Shown here: piece by piece, positions 45,480 to 55,188 of the stretch
How the letters are laid out: each line of letters starts with the position of its first letter
Numbering within the stretch: the first letter of the stretch is position 1
NCBI RefSeq assembly: GCF_014203895.1
Contig: NZ_JACHJY010000004.1
Coordinates: 694,360 to 758,359 of the forward strand
DNA: 64,000 nt
Direction: 5' to 3'
Origin: Streptomyces nymphaeiformis
GTDB taxonomy: Bacteria; Actinomycetota; Actinomycetes; Streptomycetales; Streptomycetaceae
The notes under the pieces: generated by a model
The model's database searches: none
Told to the model about the DNA's origin: nothing
Seen by the model: the letters and a program-made list of their open reading frames with translations, nothing else
Made by a program: the position numbers and the translations under genes

Positions 45480-46274
45480 TCACTTCCGCCGGAAGAGGAG
45501 GTCGTGCACGACGTGGCCCTTGTCGAGGCCCTGGCCCTCGAAGCGGGTGAGGGGCCGGAAGTCGGGGCGGGGCGCGTAGCCGCCGTCGGCCTGCGTGTTC
45601 TCGTAGTCCGGATGCGCGGAGAGGACCTCCAGCATCTGCACGGCGTACTCCTCCCAGTCCGTGGCGCAGTGCAGCACGGCGCCCGGCTTCATCCGGGGTG
45701 CGAGGAGGCTGAGGAACTCGGGCTGGATCAGCCGGCGCTTGTGGTGGCGGGCCTTGGGCCACGGGTCCGGGAAGTAGACCCGGCAGCCGTCGAGGGTCGC
45801 GTCGCCGAGCATCTCGCGGAGCAGGATGATCGCGTCGCCGTTGGCGACGCGGACGTTGTTCAGGCCGTTCCGGTCGGCGAGCCCGAGCAGATTGCCCTGG
45901 CCGGGCGTGTGCACGTCCACGGCGAGGATCCCGGTGCCGGGATCGGCGGCGGCCATCTGGGCCGTGGCCTCGCCCATGCCGAAGCCGATCTCGAGGACGA
46001 CGGGCAGCCCGTCGAACATCTCGCCGAGATCGAGGACCCGCTTGCCGTCGATGTCGAGGCCCCAGTCGGGCCACCGCTTCAGCATGGCCTCGGCCTGCCC
46101 GTACGTGACACGGCTGCGGCGCGGCTGGAAGCTGCGGATCCGCCGCTCGTGGTGGGCCCCGGCGGGATCGGGCATGGGCCCCTCGCCGGGGGCGAACATC
46201 CGACTGCCACGGCGCGCGGCGGGCTGACCGGGTTCGGCGACGGGGTGCTGGGTGTTCTCGATCTGCTCAGACAC
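45480..46274 (-). CDS. trmB: tRNA (guanine46-N7-)-methyltransferase
   Basis: TrmB methylates G46 of tRNAs with SAM. The 264-residue protein has the SAM-binding EIGFGMGEAT, an AVDVHTPGQGN segment, and the family signature YFPDPWPKARHHKRRL, followed by FEGQGLDKGH near the C-terminus. The N-terminus of some 60 residues before the core is longer than in E. coli, as usual in actinobacteria. The GTG at 46274 begins MSEQIENTQHP; the ribosome site is weak. It lies between lhgO and the PrsW-like gene on the same strand. Confidence 0.95.
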   Translation of the reverse strand: MSEQIENTQHPVAEPGQPAARRGSRMFAPGEGPMPDPAGAHHERRIRSFQPRRSRVTYGQAEAMLKRWPDWGLDIDGKRVLDLGEMFDGLPVVLEIGFGMGEATAQMAAADPGTGILAVDVHTPGQGNLLGLADRNGLNNVRVANGDAIILLREMLGDATLDGCRVYFPDPWPKARHHKRRLIQPEFLSLLAPRMKPGAVLHCATDWEEYAVQMLEVLSAHPDYENTQADGGYAPRPDFRPLTRFEGQGLDKGHVVHDLLFRRK

Positions 46275-46334
46275 AATGCGGCCCAGTCTACGGCGCCCCC
46301 GCCCACACGGGCGGGGCACCGCCCGCAAGGGGGG

Positions 46335-47519
46335 CTACAGCCGCGCCAGGGCGCGGGTCGCCACTTCCCGTCCGATCGGCAGCGACGCCGTCGCCGCGGG
46401 CGAAGGCGCGTTCAGCACGTGCACCGTCCGCGGTGCCTCGCGGATCAGGAAGTCGTCGACCAGCGTCCCGTCCCGCAGGACCGCCTGCGCCCGCACCCCC
46501 GGTGCGGCCCGTCGCAGGTCGGACTCCTCGACGATCGGCAGCATCCGCCGCACGGCCTCCGTGAAGGCCCGCTTCGAGAGCGACCGGTGCAGCTCCCCCG
46601 CGCCGTACCGCCAGTGCTCGCGGGCGATCGCCCAGGACCCGGGCCACGCGAGCGTGGCGCCCAGCTCGCGCGGGCGGACCACGGACCAGCCGTACCCCTC
46701 CTTCGCGAGCGCCGGGACCGCGTTCGGCCCGATGTGGACGCCGCCGTCGATGCCCCGGGTGAGGTGCACCCCGAGGAACGGGAAGGCGGGGTCCGGGACG
46801 GGATAGACCAGGCCGCGGACCAGCGACGGGTCCGCGAGCTCGTAGTACTCCCCCCGGAAGGGGACGATCCGCATGCCCGGGTCGTCGCCCGCGAGCCGCG
46901 CGATCCGGTCGCAGTGCAGTCCCGCGCAGTTCACCAGGACCTTCGCCCGCACCACCCGCCCGTCGGCGGTCCGCACGGCCACCCCGAACGGCCGCCGGTC
47001 GACGACGGTGACCTCCGCGCCGTACAGGATCCGGGCCCCGGAGGCCTCGGCGAGCCGCTCGGACACCGCCGTGTAGTCGCAGATGCCGGTCGTGCCGACG
47101 TGGATCGCGGCGAGCCCCCGCACCCGCGGCTCGTACTCGCTGATCTGCGAGGGGCCGAGCTCGCGCACCGGGATGCCGTTCTCCCTGCCGCGCTGCACGA
47201 GCGCGTGCAGCCGGGGCAGCTCCTCGCGGTCGGTGGCGACGACGAGCTTCCCCGTCACCTCGTGCGGAATGCCCCATTCTGCACAGAACTTGACCATCTC
47301 GGCCGCGCCCTGGACCGCGAACCGCGCCTTGAGCGAGCCCGGACGGTAGTAGATCCCGCTGTGGATCACCCCGCTGTTGCGCCCGGTCTGGTGGCGCGCG
47401 AGGGCGTGCTCCTTCTCCAGGACCGTGACCCGGGTGCCGGGGGCGGCGCGCGTCAGGGCGTACGCCGTCGACAGACCGACGATCCCACCGCCGATCACCA
47501 GCACGTCACAGTCAAACAC
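46335..47519 (-). CDS. lhgO: L-2-hydroxyglutarate oxidase
   Basis: LhgO is an FAD enzyme that oxidises L-2-hydroxyglutarate, a by-product of malate or lactate dehydrogenase, to 2-oxoglutarate. The 394-residue protein has the FAD-binding VLVIGGGIVGLSTAYAL at the N-terminus, the family segment HQTGRNSGVIHSGIYY, and a C-terminal catalytic part with FPFLGVHLTR and HIGPNAV. The GTG at 47519 has GGGAGG eight bases upstream. It probably acts at the membrane, passing electrons to quinones, as known for E. coli LhgO. Confidence 0.92.
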   Translation of the reverse strand: MFDCDVLVIGGGIVGLSTAYALTRAAPGTRVTVLEKEHALARHQTGRNSGVIHSGIYYRPGSLKARFAVQGAAEMVKFCAEWGIPHEVTGKLVVATDREELPRLHALVQRGRENGIPVRELGPSQISEYEPRVRGLAAIHVGTTGICDYTAVSERLAEASGARILYGAEVTVVDRRPFGVAVRTADGRVVRAKVLVNCAGLHCDRIARLAGDDPGMRIVPFRGEYYELADPSLVRGLVYPVPDPAFPFLGVHLTRGIDGGVHIGPNAVPALAKEGYGWSVVRPRELGATLAWPGSWAIAREHWRYGAGELHRSLSKRAFTEAVRRMLPIVEESDLRRAAPGVRAQAVLRDGTLVDDFLIREAPRTVHVLNAPSPAATASLPIGREVATRALARL

Positions 47520-47640
47520 CAGCGCCACCTCCCACCACCGATAGTGCACTGGCCCACTGACAACGCCGTTAAACGCCCACGGTGTGGGACGCGCGTCACT
47601 CCGACGCGCAGCGGCGGACCCGGGTCGCGTCTCGCGCCTC

Positions 47641-49086
47641 TCACGCCGGAGCGACCAGCAGCGGCCGGGCCCGCTCGCGCAGTTCCATGACGCGCGGCTC
47701 GTGCCCGTACGGTTCGAGCCGGTGCAGCAGATCGCGTACGTACTCGGTCGTCCGCGCCGACGAGATCCGGCCCGCCACCTCCACCGCGCGCGTGCCCGCC
47801 GCGCAGGCCGCGTCCAGGTTGCCCGACTCCAGCTCGGCGACGGCGGAGACGACGAGCCGCAGCCCGTGCGAGCGGACGAACTCCTCCGTCGGCCGGGACA
47901 GCGCCTGCTCGGTGAACCGCCGCACCTCGCCCGGCATCCGCAGGTCCCGGTAGCACTCGGCGGCGTCGGCGCAGAACCGGTCGTACGAGTAGAAGCCGAG
48001 CCAGGTCGGGTCGGCGTCGCCCTCCCGGGAGCGCTCCAGCCAGCCCTCGGCGGACTTGAGCGCGGCCGCGGCGGCCGCCCCGTCACCGGCCTTGGCGTGC
48101 GCGCGGGCCTCGACGAGCCGGAAGAAGGACATGGTGCGGGCGGTGGCGAGCCCCCGGTTCCGTTCGAGCGCGGCCTGGGCGAGGTCGACGCCCTCGTCGG
48201 CGAAGCCCCGGTAGGTGGCCTGGAGCGACATGGAGGCGAGGACGTAGCCGCCGAGGGGCACGTCGGCGGCCGCGCGGGCGAGCCGCAGGGCCTGGATGTA
48301 GTACCGCTGGGCCGCCTCCTGCTGCCCGGTGTCGAAGGCCATCCAGCCGGCGAGCCGGGTGAGCTCGGCCGTCGCGCCGAACAGGTTCCGGCCGACCTCG
48401 TCCGAGTACGAGCCGAGCAGCAGCGGCGCCGCGTCCACGCGTAAGCACTCGGGCACCATCGAGGAACGCCAGTCCCCGCCGCCGTACTTGGAGTCCCAGC
48501 GGCGGGCGTCCTCGGCGGCCTCGCGGAGCTTCGCGACGTCGCTGTGGCCCACGCGCGCGTGCTCCGCGGCCGACGGGCCCGCCGCGGTGCCGGTGCTCGG
48601 GCGTGGGGCCTCGCGCTCGACCGACGGGTCGGCCGGGGTTATCAGCCAGCGGGACGTGGGCGTCGCGTACGCGCTGACCGCGAAGGACCCGGCGAGCGAC
48701 TGCCAGATGCCGCCCCCGCCGGCCCGCCGTCCGGCGAGATCGAGCCGGTACAGGTCGGTGGCCGAGCGGACCGCCTCGCCGACGTCGCGCGGGAAGGCGA
48801 GCCCGACCTCGGGTGCCGGGTCGGCGTCCGCGAGCCCGATCTCGTGCAGCGGCACGGGCCGGCCCAGCTTCTGCCCGATCGCGGCGGCGATCAGGTGCGG
48901 GGCGGCGCCCTGCGGCACCATGCCCTTGGACACCCAGCGGGCGACCGAGGTCTTGTCGTAACGAAGCGTCAGACCCCGCTGTGCGCCGAGGTCGTTGACG
49001 CGCCGGGCGAGCCCGGCGTTGCTGATTCCCGCGAGGGCGAGAACCGTGCCGAGCTTTTCGTTCGGCCCGCGTTGCTCCCTGGACAT
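47641..49086 (-). CDS. Sporulation-associated regulator (ORF1590-like), with a TTA codon
   Basis: The 481-residue protein has an N-terminal HTH-like region (LGTVLALAGISNAGLARRVN, then TSVARWVSKGMVPQG) and a C-terminal half of TPR-like helical repeats (for example RYYIQALRLARAAADVPLGG, LESGNLDAACAAGTRAV). This layout matches the ORF1590 sporulation protein of S. griseus and its homologues. Codon 215, in PECLRVD, is TTA (48444-48442), so translation needs the bldA tRNA. It is the only TTA I found in a supported gene. The ATG at 49086 has GAGGGG seven bases upstream. A 561-base gap separates it from the divergent asparagine-synthetase-like gene. Confidence 0.85.
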   Translation of the reverse strand: MSREQRGPNEKLGTVLALAGISNAGLARRVNDLGAQRGLTLRYDKTSVARWVSKGMVPQGAAPHLIAAAIGQKLGRPVPLHEIGLADADPAPEVGLAFPRDVGEAVRSATDLYRLDLAGRRAGGGGIWQSLAGSFAVSAYATPTSRWLITPADPSVEREAPRPSTGTAAGPSAAEHARVGHSDVAKLREAAEDARRWDSKYGGGDWRSSMVPECLRVDAAPLLLGSYSDEVGRNLFGATAELTRLAGWMAFDTGQQEAAQRYYIQALRLARAAADVPLGGYVLASMSLQATYRGFADEGVDLAQAALERNRGLATARTMSFFRLVEARAHAKAGDGAAAAAALKSAEGWLERSREGDADPTWLGFYSYDRFCADAAECYRDLRMPGEVRRFTEQALSRPTEEFVRSHGLRLVVSAVAELESGNLDAACAAGTRAVEVAGRISSARTTEYVRDLLHRLEPYGHEPRVMELRERARPLLVAPA

Positions 49087-49647
49087 CACGCCACCCCTCG
49101 ACAACCCAGACGGCCGCCACGACGCCGGGCATAGGCGTGCGGCATTCGTAAACACAGCGTAGTTCGCCGCATCCCCACCGTTAAGGGGCGGTGTTCCGTA
49201 TGGCGAGATTGTTGTGTGAACGTGCGACGAACACGGTCGGCGGCGCGGCCCGTGCTCCCGCCGTGTGGCCGTGCGCCCGGCCGTGCGCTCTCGTCCGGCC
49301 GGCGGGGGAGCGCTTCCATGAGTTCCGCGTGGGTCGGCCCGCTCGGCCGGGAGCGGTGTCCCGGACCAGTGGGCTGGGGGACACCGCCGCCCCATTCCCC
49401 GCGGGCGGCGGACGGCACCGGGAGGCGGGAGCGCCTCCCGGGCTGCCGGTGTCCGGCGAGCCGCCCGGCGCCGCTCCAAACCTCTGACGGGGATCGATAT
49501 TTGGCCGAATGACGCCGGTGCGCCGCCGATCATCAACTGGCCCATGCCAGGGGCGCATTCGGCTTTGGCGCGCGTGCACCCGGACCCCGCCCCGTGCGCC
49601 GTTGTCGTGGCAGCATGTCCTCCACCGAAACGGATGTGGAGGCGCCG
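49087..49647. other. 561-bp divergent intergenic region
   Basis: No reading frame here has a plausible ribosome site together with a recognisable protein. The first 120 bases on the left are less GC-rich and likely hold the promoter of the sporulation regulator. A 10-bp hairpin (CCGGGAGGCG, loop GGAG) lies at 49418-49441. Confidence 0.6.
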
Positions 49648-51867
49648 ATGCGATGGCTGGTGGGCTGGAGCAGTGTCGCGGCGAGCTTCGCAACGACCGC
49701 GGGGGGCCGCGCGGGACCGGCACACGGCGCGTACGGCTCGGGCCCCGGCCCCTCGTACGCCTCCGGCTCTCCGTACGACCCCGGATACGACCCGGGATAC
49801 GCCCCCGGCCCCGACCGTGCGGCCGAGGGGCGCACGGTGCAACCCGTGGGCGCACAACTCCTGTGGGGCGACCCCGATCCGCTCTGGGCGGTCGGTGACT
49901 GGCGCCCCGACGAGGTGCGCGTGGTCGCCGTCGACGACCGGACCCGCCTCGCCGTCCTCGGCTGCTGCGCCGCGAGCGACGAGGAGCTGCGGATCGGCCT
50001 GCTCACCGCGCGCGGGGGCGCGCTGCGGCACCTGACCGCCTGGCCCGGCAGCTACACCGCCGTCGTGAAGACCGGCCGCCGCGTCACCGTCACCGGTGAC
50101 CTCGCGGGCGCCCGCCCGGTGTTCCACACCTCGTGGGCGGGCGGCACCGCGTACGCCACCGCCGCCCTGCCGCTCGCCGACCTCGTCGAGGCCCAGCTCG
50201 ACATCGGCCACCTCGCCGCCCTGCTCGCCTGCCCCGAGACCCCGGAGGCGCTGCGCGACTCCACCCCGTACGAGGGGGTGCGGCGGGTGCCGCCGGGCCA
50301 CGCGCTGATCCTGCGGGAGGGCTCGCGCGAGATCACCGGCTACGAGCAGGTGGCCTCGCTCGCCGTCGCGGCGCCCGAGGCCGACCCCCGGCAGGCCGTC
50401 GAAGGGGTGCGGGACGCCCTCGTCGAGGCCGTACGGGCCCGGCTCACCGCCCCCCGGCACGCACCCGAGACCCCGCTCCCCGACCCCGGCCCGGTCCCCG
50501 GCATGGGCCCGGCCGACCGGCGCGCCGCCCGGGGCGCGGGCCCCGCGCCGGGCATCGGAGCCGACCTGTCCGGCGGCAGCGCCTCCGGCACGCTCGCGCT
50601 GCTCGCGGCGGGCCTCCCGGGGGTGCCGGGCACGGTCACCGGGCACGGCACGGGCGCGGGGGAGCGGCTGCTCGCCGTCACGTTCAACGACCTGGCGACG
50701 CGGGCCGGCGCGCGCCGCACGGCCGAGCTGGAGCGGGCCCGGGCGATAGCGGCCGACCCCCGGCTGCACCACGTCGTCGTCGCGGGCGGCGAGGAGGCCC
50801 TGCCGTACGCGTCCCTCGACGGGCCGCTCACCGACGAGCCGGGGCCCGCGCTCGTCACGGCCGAGCGGCACCGCAGGAGGCTCGCGGGCGGCAGCGCCGA
50901 CCACTTCACCGGGATGGGCGCGAAGCAGGTCCTGGACGCGCACCCGGCGCGCCTCGCCGACCTCCTGATGGACCGCAGGCGCCGCTCCCTGGTGCGTCCG
51001 GTGACGGCGCTCGCCAAGGCGTCGGGCCCGTCGGCGGGGTCGCTCCTGGTGCCGCTGACCGTGTACCGGGCGGCGCGGAAGCTGGCCCGCACCCCGTACC
51101 GGACGGGTCTGGAGGCGGCGGCCCGGCGGGTCCTGGAGGCGAACCGCACGGCCACGGACGGCTTCGGGCCCCTGGAGGCCTCGCTCTCGGCCCTCGCCTG
51201 GTCGCGGCCGGGACCGGCGGCGCGCTGGCTGACGGGCGAGGCCCTGGCCGAAGTATCGGTTCGCCTGAACCGGGCGGCGACCCTCCCGGCCGCCGTCCAG
51301 CGCCCCGGTGAGGCACGCGCGCGTGCCGCCCTCGCGCGCGCGGCGGCCGACCACCGGGTCCTGGAGCAGGCCGCCGAGATCCGGGGCCAGCGCCTGCACG
51401 CCCCCTTCCTCGACAACCAGGTCGTACGGGCCTGCCGCGACCTCCCCGAATCGCTCCGCGTCCAGCCGGACGCCCGGGCCGGGGTCCTGCGCACGGTCCT
51501 CTCCGGCGCCGGCGTCCACGACGTCCCCGCCGGCTGGGGCGCCCCCCACCCGGCCGTCCCGGCCGCCGCCACGCGCGCGGGCCTGCGTGCCGCGCTCCCG
51601 CAGCTCATCGCCCTCTTCGACGCACCGCTCCTCGCGGACGCGGGCCTGATCGACGCGCGCGTCGTCCGCAAGGCGCTCCGCGCGGCGGCCGACGGCGCCC
51701 CCGTCCCCCTCGACGGCCTCGCCGACCTGGTCTCCACCGAACTCTGGCTCCGCCGCCTCCTGGCCCGCCGGGGCTCCTGCTGGACCGACACCACAGCGGC
51801 CCCCCGCTCCCACCGCGCGGTCCAGGGGCCCCTGATCCCGCCGTCGAGGAGATCACTGCCGGCTTGA
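49648..51867 (+). CDS. Asparagine-synthetase-like protein without the glutaminase nucleophile
   Basis: The 739-residue protein has an N-terminal domain resembling the class II amidotransferase domain of AsnB (GDLAGARPVFHTSW, YEGVRRVPPGHALIL) but starts MRWLVGW, without the essential Cys2. The C-terminal synthetase domain has the pyrophosphate loop DLSGGSASG at 307-315, with Ala in place of the usual Asp of SGGxDS, and the late segment HAPFLDNQVVRACRDLP. The same loss of glutaminase occurs in lasso-peptide and beta-lactam cyclases of this superfamily, but no precursor peptide or RRE/protease gene is visible nearby. GGAGG precedes the ATG by five bases. Confidence 0.82.
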   Translation: MRWLVGWSSVAASFATTAGGRAGPAHGAYGSGPGPSYASGSPYDPGYDPGYAPGPDRAAEGRTVQPVGAQLLWGDPDPLWAVGDWRPDEVRVVAVDDRTRLAVLGCCAASDEELRIGLLTARGGALRHLTAWPGSYTAVVKTGRRVTVTGDLAGARPVFHTSWAGGTAYATAALPLADLVEAQLDIGHLAALLACPETPEALRDSTPYEGVRRVPPGHALILREGSREITGYEQVASLAVAAPEADPRQAVEGVRDALVEAVRARLTAPRHAPETPLPDPGPVPGMGPADRRAARGAGPAPGIGADLSGGSASGTLALLAAGLPGVPGTVTGHGTGAGERLLAVTFNDLATRAGARRTAELERARAIAADPRLHHVVVAGGEEALPYASLDGPLTDEPGPALVTAERHRRRLAGGSADHFTGMGAKQVLDAHPARLADLLMDRRRRSLVRPVTALAKASGPSAGSLLVPLTVYRAARKLARTPYRTGLEAAARRVLEANRTATDGFGPLEASLSALAWSRPGPAARWLTGEALAEVSVRLNRAATLPAAVQRPGEARARAALARAAADHRVLEQAAEIRGQRLHAPFLDNQVVRACRDLPESLRVQPDARAGVLRTVLSGAGVHDVPAGWGAPHPAVPAAATRAGLRAALPQLIALFDAPLLADAGLIDARVVRKALRAAADGAPVPLDGLADLVSTELWLRRLLARRGSCWTDTTAAPRSHRAVQGPLIPPSRRSLPA

Positions 51868-51975
51868 GGTCCCGCCCGGTGAGCCGGACGGCGACGCGCT
51901 CCGAAGGCCGGACCTCGGGGACCCACCGGGGTAAACCCCGAGGCGTACGGCCCGACCGCCCGCCACAATGGGGCG

Positions 51976-54900
51976 GTGCGGTATCTCATCCTCGGCACCA
52001 CCGAGGCCCTCCGGCCCGACGGCAGCCCGCTTCCCCTCGGCGGGGCCCGGCTGCGCGCGCTGCTCGCCGCGCTCGCGCTGCGCGGCGGACGGGCCGTGTC
52101 CGTCGGCGAGCTCGCCGACGACGTGTACGGGGACGATCCGCCGCAGGACGCACCCGCCGCCCTCCAGGCCCTCGTCGGCCGGCTCCGGCGGATCCTCGGC
52201 CGGGAGGCCGTCGCCTCCACCCCCGGCCCCGGGTACCGGCTCGCCGCCGGCCCCGACGACATCGACCTGTACGTGTTCCAGCGCCGGGCCAGGGACGGCG
52301 CCGCCCGCCTCGACGCCGGCGACCCCGACACCGCAGCCGCCCTCCTCCGCGAGGCCCTCGGCCTCTTCCGGGGCCCCGCCCTCGCCGACCTGCCCGACCC
52401 GGCGGGCGTCCGGCCCGAGGCGCAGCGGCTCGCGGCGCTCCGCCAGCGCGTCGAGGCCGATCTGCGCCGGGGCGCCACCGACGGACTCGTACCGGAGCTG
52501 ACCGAGCTCATCACCACGCACCCGTACGACGAGGCCTTCCGCGCCCAGCTCATCCGCGCCCTGCGGGCCGAGGGCCGGCACGCCGACGCCCTCACCGCGT
52601 ACGAGTCGGCCCGCCGCACCCTCGCGGACGCCCTCGGCGCCGACCCCGGCCCCGAACTCACCGCCCTCCACCGGGAACTCCTCGCCGGAGCCGTCCCGCC
52701 CCCGCCCGTACGCGCCCCCGAGCCGCCCACCGCCGGGGCCGGCAACATCCGGCCGCGCCTCACCTCCTTCGTCGGGCGCGAGCCAGAACTCGCCGCGCTC
52801 GACGCCGACCTGACCCGCTCCCGGCTCGTGACGCTCACCGGACCCGGCGGTTCCGGCAAGACGCGGCTCGCCGAGGAGGCCGCGCTCCGGGCCGTCGGCC
52901 CCGCCGCCTGGATCGCCGAACTCGCCCCGCTCGACGACCCCGACGCCCTCCCCGGCGCCGTCCTCTCCGCCCTCCGCCTCCGCGAGATCAACCTCACCCG
53001 CGACGGCGTCCCGCTCCAGGACGACCCCACCGCCCATCTCGTCGAGCACCTGGCCCGCCGCCCGCTGCTCCTGGTCCTCGACAACTGCGAGCACGTCATC
53101 GACGCGGCCGCCGCCCTCGCCGAGACCCTCCTCACCCACTGCCCGGACCTGCGCATCCTCGCCACCAGCCGGGAACCCCTCGGCGTCCCCGGCGAGTCGG
53201 TCCGCCCCGTCGAGCCCCTTCCGCCCGACCCCGCCCACCGCCTCTTCGCCGAGCGGGCCCGCACCGTGCGCCCCTCCTTCGACCTCGTCCGGGACGGCGG
53301 CGAGGCCGTCGACGAGATCTGCCGCCGCCTCGACGGCCTGCCGCTCGCCATCGAACTGGCCGCCGCCCGGCTGCGCCTCCTCACCCCGCGCCAGATAGCC
53401 GACCGCCTCGACGACCGGTTCCTCCTGCTCACCTCCGGCTCGCGGACCGTCCTGCCCCGCCAGCAGACCCTCCGCGCCGTCGTCGACTGGTCCTGGGACC
53501 TCCTCGACCCGGCCGAGCGCGCACTGCTCCGCCAGGTGTCGGTCTTCGCCGGAGGCTGGGACCTGGCCGCCGCCGAGGCCCTCTCCCCGGGTGCCGCCGA
53601 CGTCCTCGGGGCCCTGGTCGACAAGTCCCTCGTCGTCGCCACCCCCACCGAGGGCGGCGAGATGCGCTACCGGCTCCTGGAGACCATCCACGAGTACGCG
53701 ACCGAGCGCGCCGCCGAGGACCCCGAGCTGCTCGCCGCCGCCGAGGCCGCCCACACCGCCCACTTCACGGCCCTGGCCGAGACCGCCGAGCCCCGGCTCC
53801 GCTCGGCCGAGCAGCTCCCCTGGATCGACCGGCTCGAACGCGACCTCGACAACATCCGCGCCGCCTTCCACCGCACCCTCGTCACCGCCCCCGACGAGGC
53901 CGCCGCCCTCCGGCTCGTCTTCGCCATGGGCTGGTTCTGGTGGCTGCGGAACTACCGCCCCGAGGGCCTGGCCTGGGTCGAGCGCGCGCTCGCCCTCGGC
54001 GAGGACCCGTCCGATCCCGCCGACCCCCGCCACTGGCCCCGCATGCACCTGCGCATGCTGCACTTCTTCCTCGCGGTGGAGAGCACCACGATGGGCGACT
54101 TCAAGGAACCGGAGACCCTCGCGCTGGTCCGGCGCGTGCGCGACGCGTTCGGCGCGGAGCCCGGCCCCGAGTCGGCCCGCTTCCCCGGCCTGCTCTGGCC
54201 GTTCACCGCGGTCCTCACCGAGGAACCGGCCGTGGTCCGCGCCCTCCTCGACACCGCCGTCGACACCTGCCGCCGGTACGGCGGCGACTGGGAGCTCGGC
54301 GTCACCCTCATGTTCCGGACGCACATGATCGTCGACATGCCCGGCGGCATGCCCGGCGTCGACGAGGCCCTGGCCGAACTCCGCGACCTCGCCCGCCGCG
54401 TCGGCGACCGCTGGATGGGCGCCCAGATCGCGAGCGCGGCCGGCGAGGCGCACACGATGCGCGGCCGGCACGCGGCGGCGGGCGAGGCGTACGAGGAGGC
54501 CCTCGGGCTCGCCCGCGAGGTCGGCGCCCATGCCGAGGCCCCGTTCCTCCTCGCCCGACTCGCTGAACTGTCCTACCGCACCGGCGACGTGGAGACCGCC
54601 GAGCGGACCCTCGACGAGGCCGCGCGGGAGGCCGATCGCCACCACGTACGGGACACCCAGGCGTACGTCTGCTTCCTCCGGGCCGGCTTCGCCCTCGACC
54701 GCCGCGACATCAGGGAGGCCCGCGCCCAGCTGGAGGAGGCGGGCCGTACGGTCTCGATCGGCACCCCGCCGCCGCACTTCGAGGCGGCGGTGAGGGGGAT
54801 CGGCGCCCGCGTCGAGGCGTACGAGGGCAAGGGCGCGGCCGCCGTCGCCACGGCCCTCGACGCGCTCCGCACCGCGCGGGACGCCCAGTGCGCGGACTTC

Positions 54901-55188
54901 ATCACCAACGGCCTGACGGAGGGGCTCGCCATCACGCTCGCCGAGGCGGGCGAGGCCGAGCTCGCCGTACGGGTCATGGCGGCCGCCGACCACCGGCGCC
55001 GGGACACGCCCCGCTCGGTGCCCGAGCTGCGGGACAGCGAGTCCGTGACCGCCCTGGGGCTCGCCGAGCTCGGCGCGTCGGGCCTGGAAGCCGCCCGCGC
55101 CGCCGGTTCCGGGCTCGGTCTCGACGAGGTCCTCGCCCTCGCCGAGCCCGTCGCCGCGCGGGCGGACGCGACCGTCAGGAGCAGCTGA
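51976..55188 (+). CDS. AfsR/SARP-like regulator with BTAD, NB-ARC and TPR domains
   Basis: The 1070-residue protein starts with a compact OmpR-like DNA-binding domain (residues 1-90, LALRGGRAVSVGELADDVYG), then a bacterial transcriptional activator domain (about 95-240), an NB-ARC-type ATPase with Walker A GPGGSGKT at 289-296 and Walker B LLLVLDNCEH, and a long helical C-terminal part with TPR-like repeats. This matches large AfsR-type regulators of secondary metabolism and growth. Its stop overlaps the end of the convergent sigma factor gene by 14 bases. The activating signal and targets are unknown. Confidence 0.93.
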   Translation: MRYLILGTTEALRPDGSPLPLGGARLRALLAALALRGGRAVSVGELADDVYGDDPPQDAPAALQALVGRLRRILGREAVASTPGPGYRLAAGPDDIDLYVFQRRARDGAARLDAGDPDTAAALLREALGLFRGPALADLPDPAGVRPEAQRLAALRQRVEADLRRGATDGLVPELTELITTHPYDEAFRAQLIRALRAEGRHADALTAYESARRTLADALGADPGPELTALHRELLAGAVPPPPVRAPEPPTAGAGNIRPRLTSFVGREPELAALDADLTRSRLVTLTGPGGSGKTRLAEEAALRAVGPAAWIAELAPLDDPDALPGAVLSALRLREINLTRDGVPLQDDPTAHLVEHLARRPLLLVLDNCEHVIDAAAALAETLLTHCPDLRILATSREPLGVPGESVRPVEPLPPDPAHRLFAERARTVRPSFDLVRDGGEAVDEICRRLDGLPLAIELAAARLRLLTPRQIADRLDDRFLLLTSGSRTVLPRQQTLRAVVDWSWDLLDPAERALLRQVSVFAGGWDLAAAEALSPGAADVLGALVDKSLVVATPTEGGEMRYRLLETIHEYATERAAEDPELLAAAEAAHTAHFTALAETAEPRLRSAEQLPWIDRLERDLDNIRAAFHRTLVTAPDEAAALRLVFAMGWFWWLRNYRPEGLAWVERALALGEDPSDPADPRHWPRMHLRMLHFFLAVESTTMGDFKEPETLALVRRVRDAFGAEPGPESARFPGLLWPFTAVLTEEPAVVRALLDTAVDTCRRYGGDWELGVTLMFRTHMIVDMPGGMPGVDEALAELRDLARRVGDRWMGAQIASAAGEAHTMRGRHAAAGEAYEEALGLAREVGAHAEAPFLLARLAELSYRTGDVETAERTLDEAAREADRHHVRDTQAYVCFLRAGFALDRRDIREARAQLEEAGRTVSIGTPPPHFEAAVRGIGARVEAYEGKGAAAVATALDALRTARDAQCADFITNGLTEGLAITLAEAGEAELAVRVMAAADHRRRDTPRSVPELRDSESVTALGLAELGASGLEAARAAGSGLGLDEVLALAEPVAARADATVRSS

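Noticed and set aside
49087..49647. Lasso precursor peptide next to the asparagine-synthetase-like gene
   Set aside because: No short frame with a ribosome site, leader pattern and core Gly/Asp or Glu spacing was found, and no RRE or protease genes are adjacent.
49087..51813. Continuous minus-strand open frame extending the sporulation regulator upstream by about 900 codons
   Set aside because: It is antisense to the asparagine-synthetase-like gene and the regulator's ATG at 49086 has a good ribosome site. The extension is Arg/Gly-rich noise.
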